DNA of 64,000 nucleotides from Pseudomonadota bacterium (GTDB taxonomy: Bacteria > Pseudomonadota > Alphaproteobacteria > Acetobacterales > Acetobacteraceae): the NCBI GenBank assembly GCA_021845595.1, contig JAJZVV010000003.1:124001-188000 (forward strand). Direction: 5' to 3'. This document shows positions 41,542-50,282 of the stretch, in pieces. Within the stretch, counting starts at the first letter, position 1. Each line of letters starts with the position of its first letter. The position numbers and the translations under genes are program-made. Under the pieces are notes generated by a model. The model was not told where the DNA came from. It did not search any database and saw nothing but the letters and a program-made list of their open reading frames with translations.

Positions 41542-41888
41542 TTGCAGGCGGTGATCATGATCTCCACGAGCACGCGCGGATCGGCCATGTTGGCCTCGAC
41601 GCAGGCGCGCGCCGGGGCGCCTCCATTCGGCAGCCAGGCGGACCATAGTTCGTTCATCGCCTCGCGGTCGCGGATGTCCTTGAGCCAGATCTGTGCCGAC
41701 AGCAGCCGCGTCTTGTCGGTGCCGTGCGTCTCCAGCAGCTGGTCGATCTGCGCCAGCACTTCCTCCGTCTGGCCCTTGACGTCCTTGCTCAGCGTTTTCG
41801 CCACGCAGCCCTGGAGAAAGACGAAACCGTGATATTCGACGGCCTGGGACAGGATGCGGTTGGCTTCGGTGCGGATGATCCGGCTCAT
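41538..41888 (-). CDS. RidA/YjgF-family protein
   Basis: RidA proteins hydrolyse reactive enamines/imines released by PLP enzymes. The active-site arginine is Arg94 in APARACVEA, with Glu109 fifteen residues later, the spacing of E. coli RidA Arg105/Glu120. Length is 116 aa. The family includes subgroups without deaminase activity, so the exact role is open. It is the third gene of a small minus-strand unit, 34 nt after a lipoprotein gene. Confidence 0.88.
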   Translation of the reverse strand: MSRIIRTEANRILSQAVEYHGFVFLQGCVAKTLSKDVKGQTEEVLAQIDQLLETHGTDKTRLLSAQIWLKDIRDREAMNELWSAWLPNGGAPARACVEANMADPRVLVEIMITACK

Positions 41889-41922
41889 CGTGGAGGATTC
41901 CTGATTGGTCTGAACGAAATGG

Positions 41923-42276
41923 TCACTGGTTCGACGGGCTGGCCTGCGGCCCGGTGTTCGGCACGATGCTGATGCCGTGGTCGATCAGGCAGTTGCTGTA
42001 GGCCTGCGAACGGTCATAGCGCTGCGCCAGGCCCTGGCTCGGGTCGGCGACGATGCCGTTCGAGGCCAGTGGCGTGTTCTTGGTCCGATTCTCGAACATG
42101 TCGTTGGCATAGATATTGGCCGGATTCTGCCGCGAGACGATGGTGTCGGCGCGGGCCGCGCAATCGGCTTCGATCTGCGCCCGCTCGTCGCTGCCGGCAT
42201 TGCTGGCGGGGTGACGCGCGCACCCGGTGGCGAAGACGGGCACCAACGCGAGCAGCAGAAACATCGGACGGATCAT
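41923..42276 (-). CDS. Small putative lipoprotein
   Basis: This 117-aa product opens with a hydrophobic signal MIRPMFLLLALVPVFATGC, and Cys19 sits where a lipobox cysteine would be (ATGC). The rest is polar, with two further cysteines (Cys39 and one near position 96) that could form a disulfide. It has no recognised domain. It shares four bases (ATGA) with the upstream 178-aa gene. Cell-envelope location is inferred from the signal only. Confidence 0.6.
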   Translation of the reverse strand: MIRPMFLLLALVPVFATGCARHPASNAGSDERAQIEADCAARADTIVSRQNPANIYANDMFENRTKNTPLASNGIVADPSQGLAQRYDRSQAYSNCLIDHGISIVPNTGPQASPSNQ

Positions 42277-42809
42277 GGGGCGGCTCCAGAAACCGGCGCG
42301 CCGGCCGGCCCGCTCGGCAGGCAGCGGGCGCGGAAAGCGGTGTCGTCGAATCGCGCCGCTGCGTCCAGCGGCAGGTTTGCCGCCGCGTCCAGCAGGCGCG
42401 TGTGCAAGGTCGCCCCTTCGGCGTCCAGCACCAGCAGATCATCCGCCCAGCGATGCCGCCGCAGCAGATCGATCAGCGCCAGCAGGCGCAGGCTGAGCGC
42501 GAGCCCGTAGCGCGTGTGCATGCCGGCGACGCTGTCCACGGCGGCGGCCCAGCAGCTCGCGTCCGGATCGGCCAGGGCGAGATCGGTGGTGGCGCCATCG
42601 GCGCCGAGAAACCGCAGGTTGCGCGCGGCCCCGGCGCGGGCCAGAAGCGCCGCCGTCCGCGCCAGTTTCCAGGCGGTGGCGAGATCGCCGGGCGCCACCC
42701 GCGGCAGCGCCTGCGGCGGCAGGCCGATGAGATAGGCCCGGCTGCCGTCGCGCGCGGTGCGCACCGCGATCGCGGGATCCCCGACAGGTGACGAGTCCAT
42801 TCGGTCCAT
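42273..42809 (-). CDS. Conserved-looking protein of unknown function
   Basis: The 178-aa frame from ATG 42809 (MDRMDSSPVGDP) shows codon bias like its neighbours and overlaps the lipoprotein start. It is soluble, Ala/Leu-rich and mostly helical by composition, with a central LSLRLLALIDLLRRHRWADD and a cysteine near the end. I recognise no family. The start could instead be the ATG at 42800. It is divergent from the amidase gene, with a 63-nt gap. Confidence 0.55.
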   Translation of the reverse strand: MDRMDSSPVGDPAIAVRTARDGSRAYLIGLPPQALPRVAPGDLATAWKLARTAALLARAGAARNLRFLGADGATTDLALADPDASCWAAAVDSVAGMHTRYGLALSLRLLALIDLLRRHRWADDLLVLDAEGATLHTRLLDAAANLPLDAAARFDDTAFRARCLPSGPAGAPVSGAAP

Positions 42810-42872
42810 GCGACAAGCATGGAGCCGATCGGCCCCGGGCGCCAGTCCGGCGGCGGCGAAAGGGAGGGCTGC

Positions 42873-44141
42873 ATGACCGATCCTGCCGCGCTGAGCGCGA
42901 CCGCGGCGCTGGAGCGCATCCGCGCCGGCCGCCTCGCCCCCGCCCAGTTGATGGAAGCCTGCCTGGAGCGGATCGCCGCGCGCGAACCGGCGCTGCGCGC
43001 CTTCGCCCATTTCGATGCCGACGCCGCCCGGCGTGCCGCTGCGATGTCCAGGCCGGGCGCGCTGCACGGGCTGCCGATCGGGGTCAAGGACATCCTCGAC
43101 ACCGCCGACCTGCCGACCGGCTACGGCTCGCCGATCTGGGCCGGCCACCGGCCGCGCGCCGACGCCGCCGCCGTCGCCTGGGCGCGTGCCGAGGGCGGCG
43201 TGGTGATCGGCAAGACCGTGACCACCGAATTCGCCAACCGCCATCCCGGCCCGACCGCCAATCCGCACGACCCGGCGCGCACGCCCGGCGGCTCCTCCTC
43301 GGGTTCGGCGGCGGGCGTGGCCGCCGGCTTCTTCCCGCTCGCCTTCGCCACCCAGACCGCCGGCAGCATCATCCGCCCGGCGGCGTTCTGCGGCGTCGTC
43401 GGCTACAAGCCGAGCTTCGGGACCATCGGCCGGGCCGGGATGAAGCTCGCCGCCGAGAGCCTGGACACGATCGGTGTCATGGCGCGCAGCGTCGCGGACT
43501 GCGCCCTGTTCGCCGGCGCCGTCGCCGGGATCGATCTCGGCGATCCGGATACACGGCCGGAGCGGGCGCCGCGCATCGGGCTGTGCCGGTCGCCGAACTG
43601 GGCGCACGCGGCGGCCGAAACCGCCGCGCTGCTGGAGACCGTGGCCGCGCGGCTGGCGCGCGCCGGCGCGGCGGTGAGCGCGCGCGAGCTGCCGGCGCCG
43701 TTCGCCGCGCTCGCCGAGGCGCACCCGCTGGTGATGAACGCCGAGAGCGCCCGTTCGCTGGGGTGGGAAATGACCCGCCATCGCGGCGCCATCAGCGCCG
43801 CGCTGATCGAGCGGCTGGACTGGGGGCTGGCGCAGCCGGCGCCGGCGCTCGCCGCGGCGCGGGGCGTGTTCGCCACGCTCCAGCGCGATTTCCCCGCGGC
43901 GATGGAGGGGCTCGACATCCTGCTCACCCCGTCCGCGCCGGGCGAGGCGCCGGCCGGGCTCGGCGCCACCGGCGACCCGGTGTTCAACTATATCTGGACC
44001 AGCCTGCACGGGCCCTGCGTCACCGTGCCGGCCGGGGCCGGGCCGAACGGGATGCCGCTCGGCATCCAGATCGTCGGGCGCGCCGGCGAGGATCGTGCCG
44101 TGCTCGCCTGGGCGCAATGGGTGGCGGCGGCGCTGGCATAG
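42873..44141 (+). CDS. Amidase-signature hydrolase, malonamidase-like
   Basis: This amidase-signature enzyme probably cleaves a small amide. The catalytic triad is Lys72 (IGVKDILDT), cis-Ser141 (GGSSSGSAAG) and nucleophile Ser165. The nucleophile context is QTAGSIIRPA rather than the common TDTGGSIR. By eye this resembles malonamidase E2-type enzymes and has the same residue spacing. Length is 422 aa. ATG 42873 follows AGGGAGGG. It is the first gene of a five-gene plus-strand unit of oxidoreductases. Confidence 0.88.
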   Translation: MTDPAALSATAALERIRAGRLAPAQLMEACLERIAAREPALRAFAHFDADAARRAAAMSRPGALHGLPIGVKDILDTADLPTGYGSPIWAGHRPRADAAAVAWARAEGGVVIGKTVTTEFANRHPGPTANPHDPARTPGGSSSGSAAGVAAGFFPLAFATQTAGSIIRPAAFCGVVGYKPSFGTIGRAGMKLAAESLDTIGVMARSVADCALFAGAVAGIDLGDPDTRPERAPRIGLCRSPNWAHAAAETAALLETVAARLARAGAAVSARELPAPFAALAEAHPLVMNAESARSLGWEMTRHRGAISAALIERLDWGLAQPAPALAAARGVFATLQRDFPAAMEGLDILLTPSAPGEAPAGLGATGDPVFNYIWTSLHGPCVTVPAGAGPNGMPLGIQIVGRAGEDRAVLAWAQWVAAALA

Positions 44142-44152
44142 GGGGGATGGAC

Positions 44153-45139
44153 ATGGTGCAGGTTGCGGTTCTGGACGATTGGCAGGGCGTGGCGCGGCGG
44201 AGTGCCGATTTCGCGGCGCTGGAGGCCCGCGCCGCGGTGACGGTGTTCACCGAACCCTTCGCCGACGAGGCGGCCGCGGCGGCGGCGCTGGCGCCGTTCG
44301 AGGTGCTGATCGCGATGCGCGAGCGCACGGCGTTTTCGGCCACGCTGCTCGCCCGTCTGCCGCGGCTGAAAATGATCGCGCTCACCGGGCTGCGCGCGGC
44401 CAGCCTCGATCTCGCTGCCTGCACGCGCCAGGGCGTGCTGGTGTGTAATACCGGCAGCGGCAATTCCGGCATCGTCACCGCCGAGCTCGCGCTCGGCCTG
44501 CTGCTCGCCGCGGCGCGGCGAATTCCGCAGGGCGATGCGGCGATCCGCGCCGGGCAGTTCCAGGCGGGCGTTCCGCTCGGAAGCGGGCTCGACGGCGCGA
44601 CGCTCGGGATCATCGGGCTCGGGCGCATCGGCAGCCGCGTCGCCGGCTATGGGCGGGCGCTGGGGATGCGCGTGCTCGGCTGGAGCCCGAACCTCACCCC
44701 CGAACGGGCCGCCGCCGCCGGCGCCGAATACGCGACGCGGGACGCGCTGCTGGCCGAATCCGATGCCGTCAGCCTGCACATGGTGCTCTCGGCGGCGACG
44801 CGCGGCCTGCTCGGGGCGGCGGAACTGGCGCGGATGAAGCCGGGCGCGATCCTGATCAATACCTCGCGCGGGCCGCTGATCGACGCCGCTTCGCTGGTCG
44901 CGGCGGTGACCGAGGGCCGCATCGTCGCCGCGCTCGACGTCTACGACCGCGAGCCCCTGGCGGCCGACGATCCGCTGCGCCGGGCCCCGAACACGGTGCT
45001 GACGCCGCATCTCGGCTACGTCACCGCGCCGGTGTTCGCGATCTTCTACAGCGATGCCATCGCCGATGTGCTCGCCTTCCTCGACGGCGCGCCGGTGCGC
45101 ATGCTCAACCCCGAGGCGATCGGCCGCGCCCCCGCTTGA
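44153..45139 (+). CDS. D-2-hydroxyacid dehydrogenase family protein
   Basis: This is an NAD(P)-dependent oxidoreductase of the D-isomer 2-hydroxyacid family. The Rossmann motif GIIGLGRIGSRVAGYG and the catalytic residues Arg (NTSRGPLID), Glu (YDREPL) and His (TPHLGYVT) are in the expected order. Length is 328 aa. ATG 44153 has a GGGGGG run six nt upstream. ATG 44147 is also in frame but too close to it. It follows the amidase by 11 nt. The substrate is not predictable. Confidence 0.88.
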   Translation: MVQVAVLDDWQGVARRSADFAALEARAAVTVFTEPFADEAAAAAALAPFEVLIAMRERTAFSATLLARLPRLKMIALTGLRAASLDLAACTRQGVLVCNTGSGNSGIVTAELALGLLLAAARRIPQGDAAIRAGQFQAGVPLGSGLDGATLGIIGLGRIGSRVAGYGRALGMRVLGWSPNLTPERAAAAGAEYATRDALLAESDAVSLHMVLSAATRGLLGAAELARMKPGAILINTSRGPLIDAASLVAAVTEGRIVAALDVYDREPLAADDPLRRAPNTVLTPHLGYVTAPVFAIFYSDAIADVLAFLDGAPVRMLNPEAIGRAPA

Positions 45140-45199
45140 CCGGACGCCGCGGACGGTTTCCCATCGCCGCGAGGCGAAAACCAAGGAATGGAGGGAACG

Positions 45200-46261
45200 A
45201 TGCGCGCCTGGGCCGTGGTCGAGAACGGAGCGCCGCTCAAGGAAATCGAGCTGCCCACCCCGGAGCCCAAGGGCACCGAGGTGCTGCTGGAGACGACCTA
45301 TTGCGGCGTCTGCCACTCGGATCTGCATATCTGGGAGGGATATTACGATCTCGGCGGCGGGCAGAAAATGTCGCTGGCCGATCGCGGCGTCACCCTGCCG
45401 CTGGCCATGGGCCATGAGATCGTCGGCCGCGTCGTCAAGCTCGGGCCCGAGGCCAAGGGGGTGAAGGTCGGCGATATCCGCATCGTCTATCCCTGGCTCG
45501 GGTGCGGCAGCTGCGCCGCCTGCCTCGCCGACGAGGACAATATGTGCCTGAAGCCGAAGAGCCTCGGCGTCTATCAGAACGGCGGCTACGCCACCCATGT
45601 GCTGGCGCCGCATCCGCGCCATCTGGTCGACCCGGGCACGCTCGACCCGGCGGTGGCCGCGACCTATGCGTGCTCCGGGATCACCGTCTATTCGGCGATC
45701 CAGAAGGTGATGCCGATCGCGCCGGACGAGCCGATCGTGCTGGTCGGGGCCGGCGGGCTCGGGATGAATGCCATCGCCATCCTCAAGGCGCTCGGCCACC
45801 GCAACATCGTCGTCGTCGACGTCGCCGCCGAGAAGCGCGCGGCCGCCCTCGCCGAGGGGGCGAGCCAGGCGATCGACGGCTCGGGCGAGGGCGTGGCCAA
45901 GCGCATCATCGCCGCCTGCGGCGGGCCGGTGCTGGCGGTGATCGACCTCGTCAACGGCACGGCGACGGCGCGGGCCGCGTTCGATGCGCTGCGCAAGGGC
46001 GGCAAGCTGGTGCAGGTCGGCCTGTTCGGCGGCGAACTCTCCCTGCCGCTGCCGCTGATGCCGATCCGCGCGCTGACCGTCCAGGGCAGCTATGTCGGCA
46101 CGGTGAAGGATCTGCGCGGGCTCGTGGCACTGGCGCAGAGCGGCAAGGTGCCGCCGATCCCGGTGACGACGGTGCCGCAGAGCGAGGCGGATGCGGCGCT
46201 GATGCGTCTGCGCGCGGGGCAGGTGACGGGCCGGATCGTGCTCAAGGCGGCGGCGGCGTGA
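45200..46261 (+). CDS. Zinc-dependent alcohol dehydrogenase
   Basis: This medium-chain dehydrogenase has both zinc sites. The catalytic site uses Cys35 (CGVCHSD) and GHE. The structural site is the four-cysteine lobe CGSCAACLADEDNMC. The NAD loop VGAGGLGMNAIAI is intact. Length is 353 aa. GGAGGGA precedes ATG 45200. Substrate is uncertain, and alcohols or hydroxy-aldehydes are plausible. Confidence 0.88.
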   Translation: MRAWAVVENGAPLKEIELPTPEPKGTEVLLETTYCGVCHSDLHIWEGYYDLGGGQKMSLADRGVTLPLAMGHEIVGRVVKLGPEAKGVKVGDIRIVYPWLGCGSCAACLADEDNMCLKPKSLGVYQNGGYATHVLAPHPRHLVDPGTLDPAVAATYACSGITVYSAIQKVMPIAPDEPIVLVGAGGLGMNAIAILKALGHRNIVVVDVAAEKRAAALAEGASQAIDGSGEGVAKRIIAACGGPVLAVIDLVNGTATARAAFDALRKGGKLVQVGLFGGELSLPLPLMPIRALTVQGSYVGTVKDLRGLVALAQSGKVPPIPVTTVPQSEADAALMRLRAGQVTGRIVLKAAAA

Positions 46262-46289
46262 GCGGGCAATCGAGCAGCGGAGAACGGCG

Positions 46290-47300
46290 ATGACCCTAAC
46301 GCGACAGGCGGTGGTGTTGCGGCAGCGGCCCGTGGGCGCGCCGCGCGCCGAGGATTTCGAACTCGTCGACCAGACGCTGCCGGCGCTGGCCGACGGCCAG
46401 GTGCTGACGCGGACGCTCTGGCTCTCGATCGATCCCTACATGCGCGGACGGCTCTCGGATGCGAAATCCTACGCCACGCCGGTGCCGATCGGCGGCGTCA
46501 TCACCGGCGAGACCGTCGGCGAGGTCGTCGCCTCGGCCGATGCGCGGCTGGCGGTGGGAGATTTCGTCGTCGGGCCGAATGGCTGGGCGAGCCAAATCGT
46601 CTCGGAGGCCAAGCACCTGGTGAAGCTCGACCGGCACGGGCCGCCGCTCTCGACCTATCTCGGCGTGCTGGGGATGCCGGGGACCACCGCCTATTCCGGC
46701 ATGACCGATATCGGCCGCGCCAAGGCGGGCGAGACGGTGGTGATCTCGGCCGCCTCCGGTGCCGTCGGCTCGGTCGCCGGGCAGATCGCCAAGCGCGCCG
46801 GCGCGCGCGTCGTCGGCGTCGCAGGCGGGGCCGAGAAGTGCCTGTTCGTGCAGGAAACTCTCGGCTTCGACGAGTGCGTCGACCATCGCGTGCTCGATCT
46901 TCGCGCGGCGCTGGAACAGGCCTGCCCGAACGGCATCGACGTCTATTTCGAGAATGTCGGCGGCGATCTGCAGCAGGCCGTGTTCCCGATGCTCAACCCG
47001 TTCGGGCGCATGATCATGTGCGGCATGGTGGCCGAGTACAACGACACCAAGCTGCGCCCCGGGCCGAATCTGATGCGGGTGGTGCGCAACCGGCTGCACA
47101 TCGAGGGGCTGATCGTCTCCGACAAGCCCGAACGCTTCGCCGAATGGCGCGCGCTGGCGCGGCCCTGGGTGATGGACGGCAGCCTGAAATACCGCGAGGA
47201 CGTGATCGATGGGCTGGAAAACGCGCCAGCGGCGCTGATGGGCATCCTCGGCGGGCGCAATTTCGGCAAGCTGCTGGTTCGCGTCGGCGCCGATCCGTGA
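46290..47300 (+). CDS. NADP-dependent MDR oxidoreductase (leukotriene B4 dehydrogenase-like)
   Basis: This is a zinc-free medium-chain reductase that usually reduces the C=C bond of enones. Motifs are SIDPYMRGRL, GMPGTTAYSGM, the NADPH loop AASGAVGSVAGQIAK, and YFENVGG. Length is 336 aa. It lies 28 nt after the alcohol dehydrogenase, and its stop overlaps the next start as GTGA. Confidence 0.9.
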   Translation: MTLTRQAVVLRQRPVGAPRAEDFELVDQTLPALADGQVLTRTLWLSIDPYMRGRLSDAKSYATPVPIGGVITGETVGEVVASADARLAVGDFVVGPNGWASQIVSEAKHLVKLDRHGPPLSTYLGVLGMPGTTAYSGMTDIGRAKAGETVVISAASGAVGSVAGQIAKRAGARVVGVAGGAEKCLFVQETLGFDECVDHRVLDLRAALEQACPNGIDVYFENVGGDLQQAVFPMLNPFGRMIMCGMVAEYNDTKLRPGPNLMRVVRNRLHIEGLIVSDKPERFAEWRALARPWVMDGSLKYREDVIDGLENAPAALMGILGGRNFGKLLVRVGADP

Positions 47301-47785
47301 CCGGTGCGCCGCCGACCGGCGCACCGCCCGCACCGCCGGGGCTGGACTACGCTTTCTCGGTCCGGGTGCGGGTGGGCGCACCGCTCGACCTGGGCGAGAC
47401 GGTAACCGGGCGGCGGCGGGTCATCCCGATCCTCGGCGGCGAGGTCGACGGACCGCGCCTCGCCGGGGAGGTGGTGCCGGGCGGCGCGGACTGGCAGAGC
47501 CTGCGCGCCGACGGCACCGCGGACCTGGTGGCCCGCTACACGCTGCGGGCGGCCGATGGGACCCTGATCGGCGTCGTCAATCGCGGCCTGCGGCGCGGTC
47601 CGCCGGAGGTGCTGGCACAGCTGGCGACCGGCGCGCCGGTGTCGCCCGATCTCTATTATTTCCGCGCCACCCCGCGGTTCGAGGCGCCGCCGGGGCCGCA
47701 CGGCTGGCTCGCCGACCATATCTTCGTCGCCACCGGCGAGCGACGGGCGGCGATGGTGCTGCTGGCGTTCTTCCTGCTGCGCTGA
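47297..47785 (+). CDS. DUF3237-like protein
   Basis: This 162-aa soluble protein matches my recollection of the DUF3237 pattern: GGEVDGPRLAGEVVPGGADWQ, then ARYTLRAADGTLIGVVNRG and YYFRATPRFE. It starts at GTG 47297, overlapping the MDR gene by four bases. A Pro-rich leader of about 12 residues precedes the fold. Function of the family is unknown to me. Its place at the end of the unit suggests an accessory role in that pathway. Confidence 0.7.
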   Translation: MTGAPPTGAPPAPPGLDYAFSVRVRVGAPLDLGETVTGRRRVIPILGGEVDGPRLAGEVVPGGADWQSLRADGTADLVARYTLRAADGTLIGVVNRGLRRGPPEVLAQLATGAPVSPDLYYFRATPRFEAPPGPHGWLADHIFVATGERRAAMVLLAFFLLR

Positions 47786-47795
47786 GTTGCGGTGG

Positions 47796-47837
47796 ATTAA
47801 ATAAAAGTTTAATTTCGTGCAATGCGAATTGCACGAA
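47796..47837. promoter_or_regulatory. AT-rich double inverted repeat over a start codon
   Basis: Two dyads lie side by side in an AT-rich island. The first is ATTAAA/TTTAAT (47796-47801 and 47808-47813). The second is a perfect 10-bp repeat, arms 47814-47823 and 47828-47837 around a GCGA loop. The second covers the ATG at 47822 of the next gene. It could be an operator/promoter or an mRNA hairpin that hides the start. No Shine-Dalgarno is visible. Confidence 0.5.
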
Positions 47838-48688
47838 TTTCCTTTGTTGTTTCTGGCCTGGGCGTCGCAACGCCCCCCGGCGCGGCGTGGGCCGATGACC
47901 CTTTGGCGCTGTGGACGGCGCAGGCCGATGCGGCGCGGGCGAGCCAGCCGTTCTGGGCCGGGCCGCTGGTGACCCCGACCCCGCTGCTGGAGCAGCGCCT
48001 GCGGTTCGACGCGCTGGGCGAGGAGGGCAGCGACGGCCAGCGCAGCCTGGTCCTCGACGATGGCAAGGGCGTGCAGATCATCGCCGGACCGACCACCGAG
48101 CTGCAGTTCGGCCTGCCGCCCTATGTCCAGCGCAGCGGCCGGGGCGAAGCCCTGCCGGTGGCGGGATTCGCCGACGAGCCGCTGCTGCGGGTGAAGGAGC
48201 GGCTGTTCACGGCCGATGCGGCGCAGGGTGATTACGTCGTCAGCGTCAGTCTCGGGCTGCAGATGCCGACCGGCGCCGCGCCGCTGACCAACGATGCGTG
48301 GCTGCTGACGCCGACGCTCGGCTTCGGCAAGGGCTGGGGTGCCTTCGTCGTGCAGGGGTCGGCCGGGCTGCTGGTGCCGATGGGCGCGGGGGCCGGGCCG
48401 TTCGGGGTACGCGGCGCGGTCAATCTCGCCACTCAGTACCACGCCGCGCGCTATGTCTGGCCGGAACTGGAGGCCAACTGGCAGGGCGCCGCGGGCGGCA
48501 GCCGTGCCGGCGAAAGCCTGCTCTACCTCACCGCCGGCGTGATGCTGAGCCGCTTCCGTCTGAGCGCGCGGACCGGCGTGAGCATCGGTGCCGGCTATCA
48601 GGCTGCGGTGTCGCCGCACCCGCGGCTCGGCCCGCTGACGCCGCCTTATGACCGCGCGTGGATTCTCACTTCACGCTTGAGCTTCTGA
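47822..48688 (+). CDS. Exported, probably outer-membrane barrel protein
   Basis: The 288-aa product has a signal peptide with a likely cut after AAWA (residue 24). The mature part has alternating hydrophobic and polar stretches ending in Phe after RAWILTSRLSF, typical of beta-barrels and outer-membrane assembly. Segments such as VVSVSLGLQMPTG and YLTAGVMLSRFRLSARTG look like strands. I cannot name a family. It resembles uncharacterised transporter-like barrels of proteobacteria. It is convergent with otsA (14-nt gap). Confidence 0.6.
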   Translation: MRIARISFVVSGLGVATPPGAAWADDPLALWTAQADAARASQPFWAGPLVTPTPLLEQRLRFDALGEEGSDGQRSLVLDDGKGVQIIAGPTTELQFGLPPYVQRSGRGEALPVAGFADEPLLRVKERLFTADAAQGDYVVSVSLGLQMPTGAAPLTNDAWLLTPTLGFGKGWGAFVVQGSAGLLVPMGAGAGPFGVRGAVNLATQYHAARYVWPELEANWQGAAGGSRAGESLLYLTAGVMLSRFRLSARTGVSIGAGYQAAVSPHPRLGPLTPPYDRAWILTSRLSF

Positions 48689-48702
48689 CCGGAACCGACT
48701 GT

Positions 48703-50214
48703 TCAATGGTGATGAACGGTATGCTCCGGGTCCAGGCGCGGCGCGGTGTTCCCGAGCAGCGGCTGCAGCGCCGGCAGCGGTGCCACGGGCCGGGCGCGCG
48801 CCGGAAGGCCGACGCTGGCGCCGCGCATCGGGCGATGGGTCTCGGTGCAGCGGCCGAGCGCGGCGAGGAACGCGTGGCCCCACCCGATCGAGGAGGTAGC
48901 GGCCAGCGCCTGCCACAAAGCCTGCCAGCGGGCGCGGCGTTCCTCCAGCCCCATGGCGAGGCCGCGATGCAGCGCCTCGGCGATGTCGTCGGGGTCGTGC
49001 GGGTTGACGAGCAAGGCGGCGTCGAGCTGCTCGGCCGCGCCGGCGAAGCGCGACAGCACCAGGACACCTGGATTTTCAGGGTCTTGCGCTGCGATATATT
49101 CCTTGGCGACGAGGTTCATGCCGTCGCGGAGCGGCGTCACCAGGCCGATGCGGGCGAGGCGCATGTAGCCGGCGATGATCTCCCGCTTGCCGGCCTTGGC
49201 CAGAAGCCGCAGCGGCTGCCAGTCGGCATCGCCCAGATCGGCGTTGAGGCTGCCGGCGACGCGGTCGACCGCCGCTTTGAGATCGCGGTAGGTCGTGACG
49301 TCCTGGCGCGAGAGCGCGGCGATCTGCAGCAGCGTCGTCTGGCGCAGCCATTCCGGGTGCTGCTCGAACATCCGGCGCAGCCCGTGCAGACGCTGCAGCA
49401 GCCCCTTGGTCGGGTCCAGCCGGTCGACGCCGAGCATCAGTTTCTGCTCGCCGAGGCTGGCCAGCAGCCGCTGCGCCGGCGGCGCGGCGGCGGAGGCGGC
49501 GGCGATGGCGGCGAATTTCGCCGGGTCGATCTCGGCCGGGAACACACCGAGGCGGATGGTCCGCCCGCGCAGCGCCAGGGCGTCGCCGGGCAGCGGCACC
49601 GCGCCGGCCAGGCGCTCGGCGGCGGCGGCGAAATTGTTCATGTCCTGGGCCGTCTGGAACCCGATCAGGTCGGCGGCGAGGACATCCTTGATCAGGCGCG
49701 CCGCGGCCGGGGCCAGCGCCATGACCTCCGCGGCGGGGAAGGGGATGTGGAGGAAGAACCCGACCGGATTGCCGACGCCGCGCGCGCGCAGCTGCGCCGG
49801 CAGCGCCATCAGGTGGTAGTCATGGATCCAGAGCATGTCGTCGGCGCGCAGCAGCGGCATCAGCCCGTCGGCGAAGCGGCCATTGACCTCGCGATAGGTC
49901 ACCGCGTCGTGGCGCTCATAGGTCATGAGCTCCGGCATGGTGTGGAACAGCGGCCAGAGCACGCCATTGGCGAAGCCGTTGTAATAGCCCTCGTGCTCGG
50001 CCGGCGTCAGGTCCAGCCGCGCATGGATCACCGTGCCACTGCTGCTGACGCTCACCGGATGGGCGGCGGCGTCCGCCGCGACGTTGCCGCTCCAGCCGAA
50101 CCAGAGGCCGCCACGCTCGCCGACCAACGCCTCCAGCACGACGGCGAGCCCGCCTGCCTGCGCCGCCCCATTCGGGGCCGGAACCCGGTTCGAAACCACC
50201 ACTAGCCGAGACAT
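48703..50214 (-). CDS. otsA: Trehalose-6-phosphate synthase
   Basis: OtsA joins UDP-glucose and glucose-6-phosphate to make trehalose-6-phosphate, an osmoprotectant precursor. GT20 landmarks are VVSNRVP at the N-terminus, FGWSGN, WIHDYHLM, GVDRLDPTKGL with the donor-binding Arg/Lys, and TPLRDGMNLVAKEY. Length is 503 aa from ATG 50214, slightly longer than E. coli OtsA because of a C-terminal tail ending HHH. No otsB phosphatase gene is in the window. GGGGGATCG precedes the start. Confidence 0.93.
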   Translation of the reverse strand: MSRLVVVSNRVPAPNGAAQAGGLAVVLEALVGERGGLWFGWSGNVAADAAAHPVSVSSSGTVIHARLDLTPAEHEGYYNGFANGVLWPLFHTMPELMTYERHDAVTYREVNGRFADGLMPLLRADDMLWIHDYHLMALPAQLRARGVGNPVGFFLHIPFPAAEVMALAPAAARLIKDVLAADLIGFQTAQDMNNFAAAAERLAGAVPLPGDALALRGRTIRLGVFPAEIDPAKFAAIAAASAAAPPAQRLLASLGEQKLMLGVDRLDPTKGLLQRLHGLRRMFEQHPEWLRQTTLLQIAALSRQDVTTYRDLKAAVDRVAGSLNADLGDADWQPLRLLAKAGKREIIAGYMRLARIGLVTPLRDGMNLVAKEYIAAQDPENPGVLVLSRFAGAAEQLDAALLVNPHDPDDIAEALHRGLAMGLEERRARWQALWQALAATSSIGWGHAFLAALGRCTETHRPMRGASVGLPARARPVAPLPALQPLLGNTAPRLDPEHTVHHH

Positions 50215-50282
50215 CGATCCCCCAGCCGCGCTTGACCGCGCATGCGTTGCGCGCCGCTGCTCCAGCACTTCGCCTTTCGCGC

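Noticed and set aside
42810-44117. Upstream extension of the 178-aa gene to a 614-codon minus-strand frame
   Set aside because: The extension lies opposite the amidase, has shadow composition, and the downstream ATG fits codon bias.
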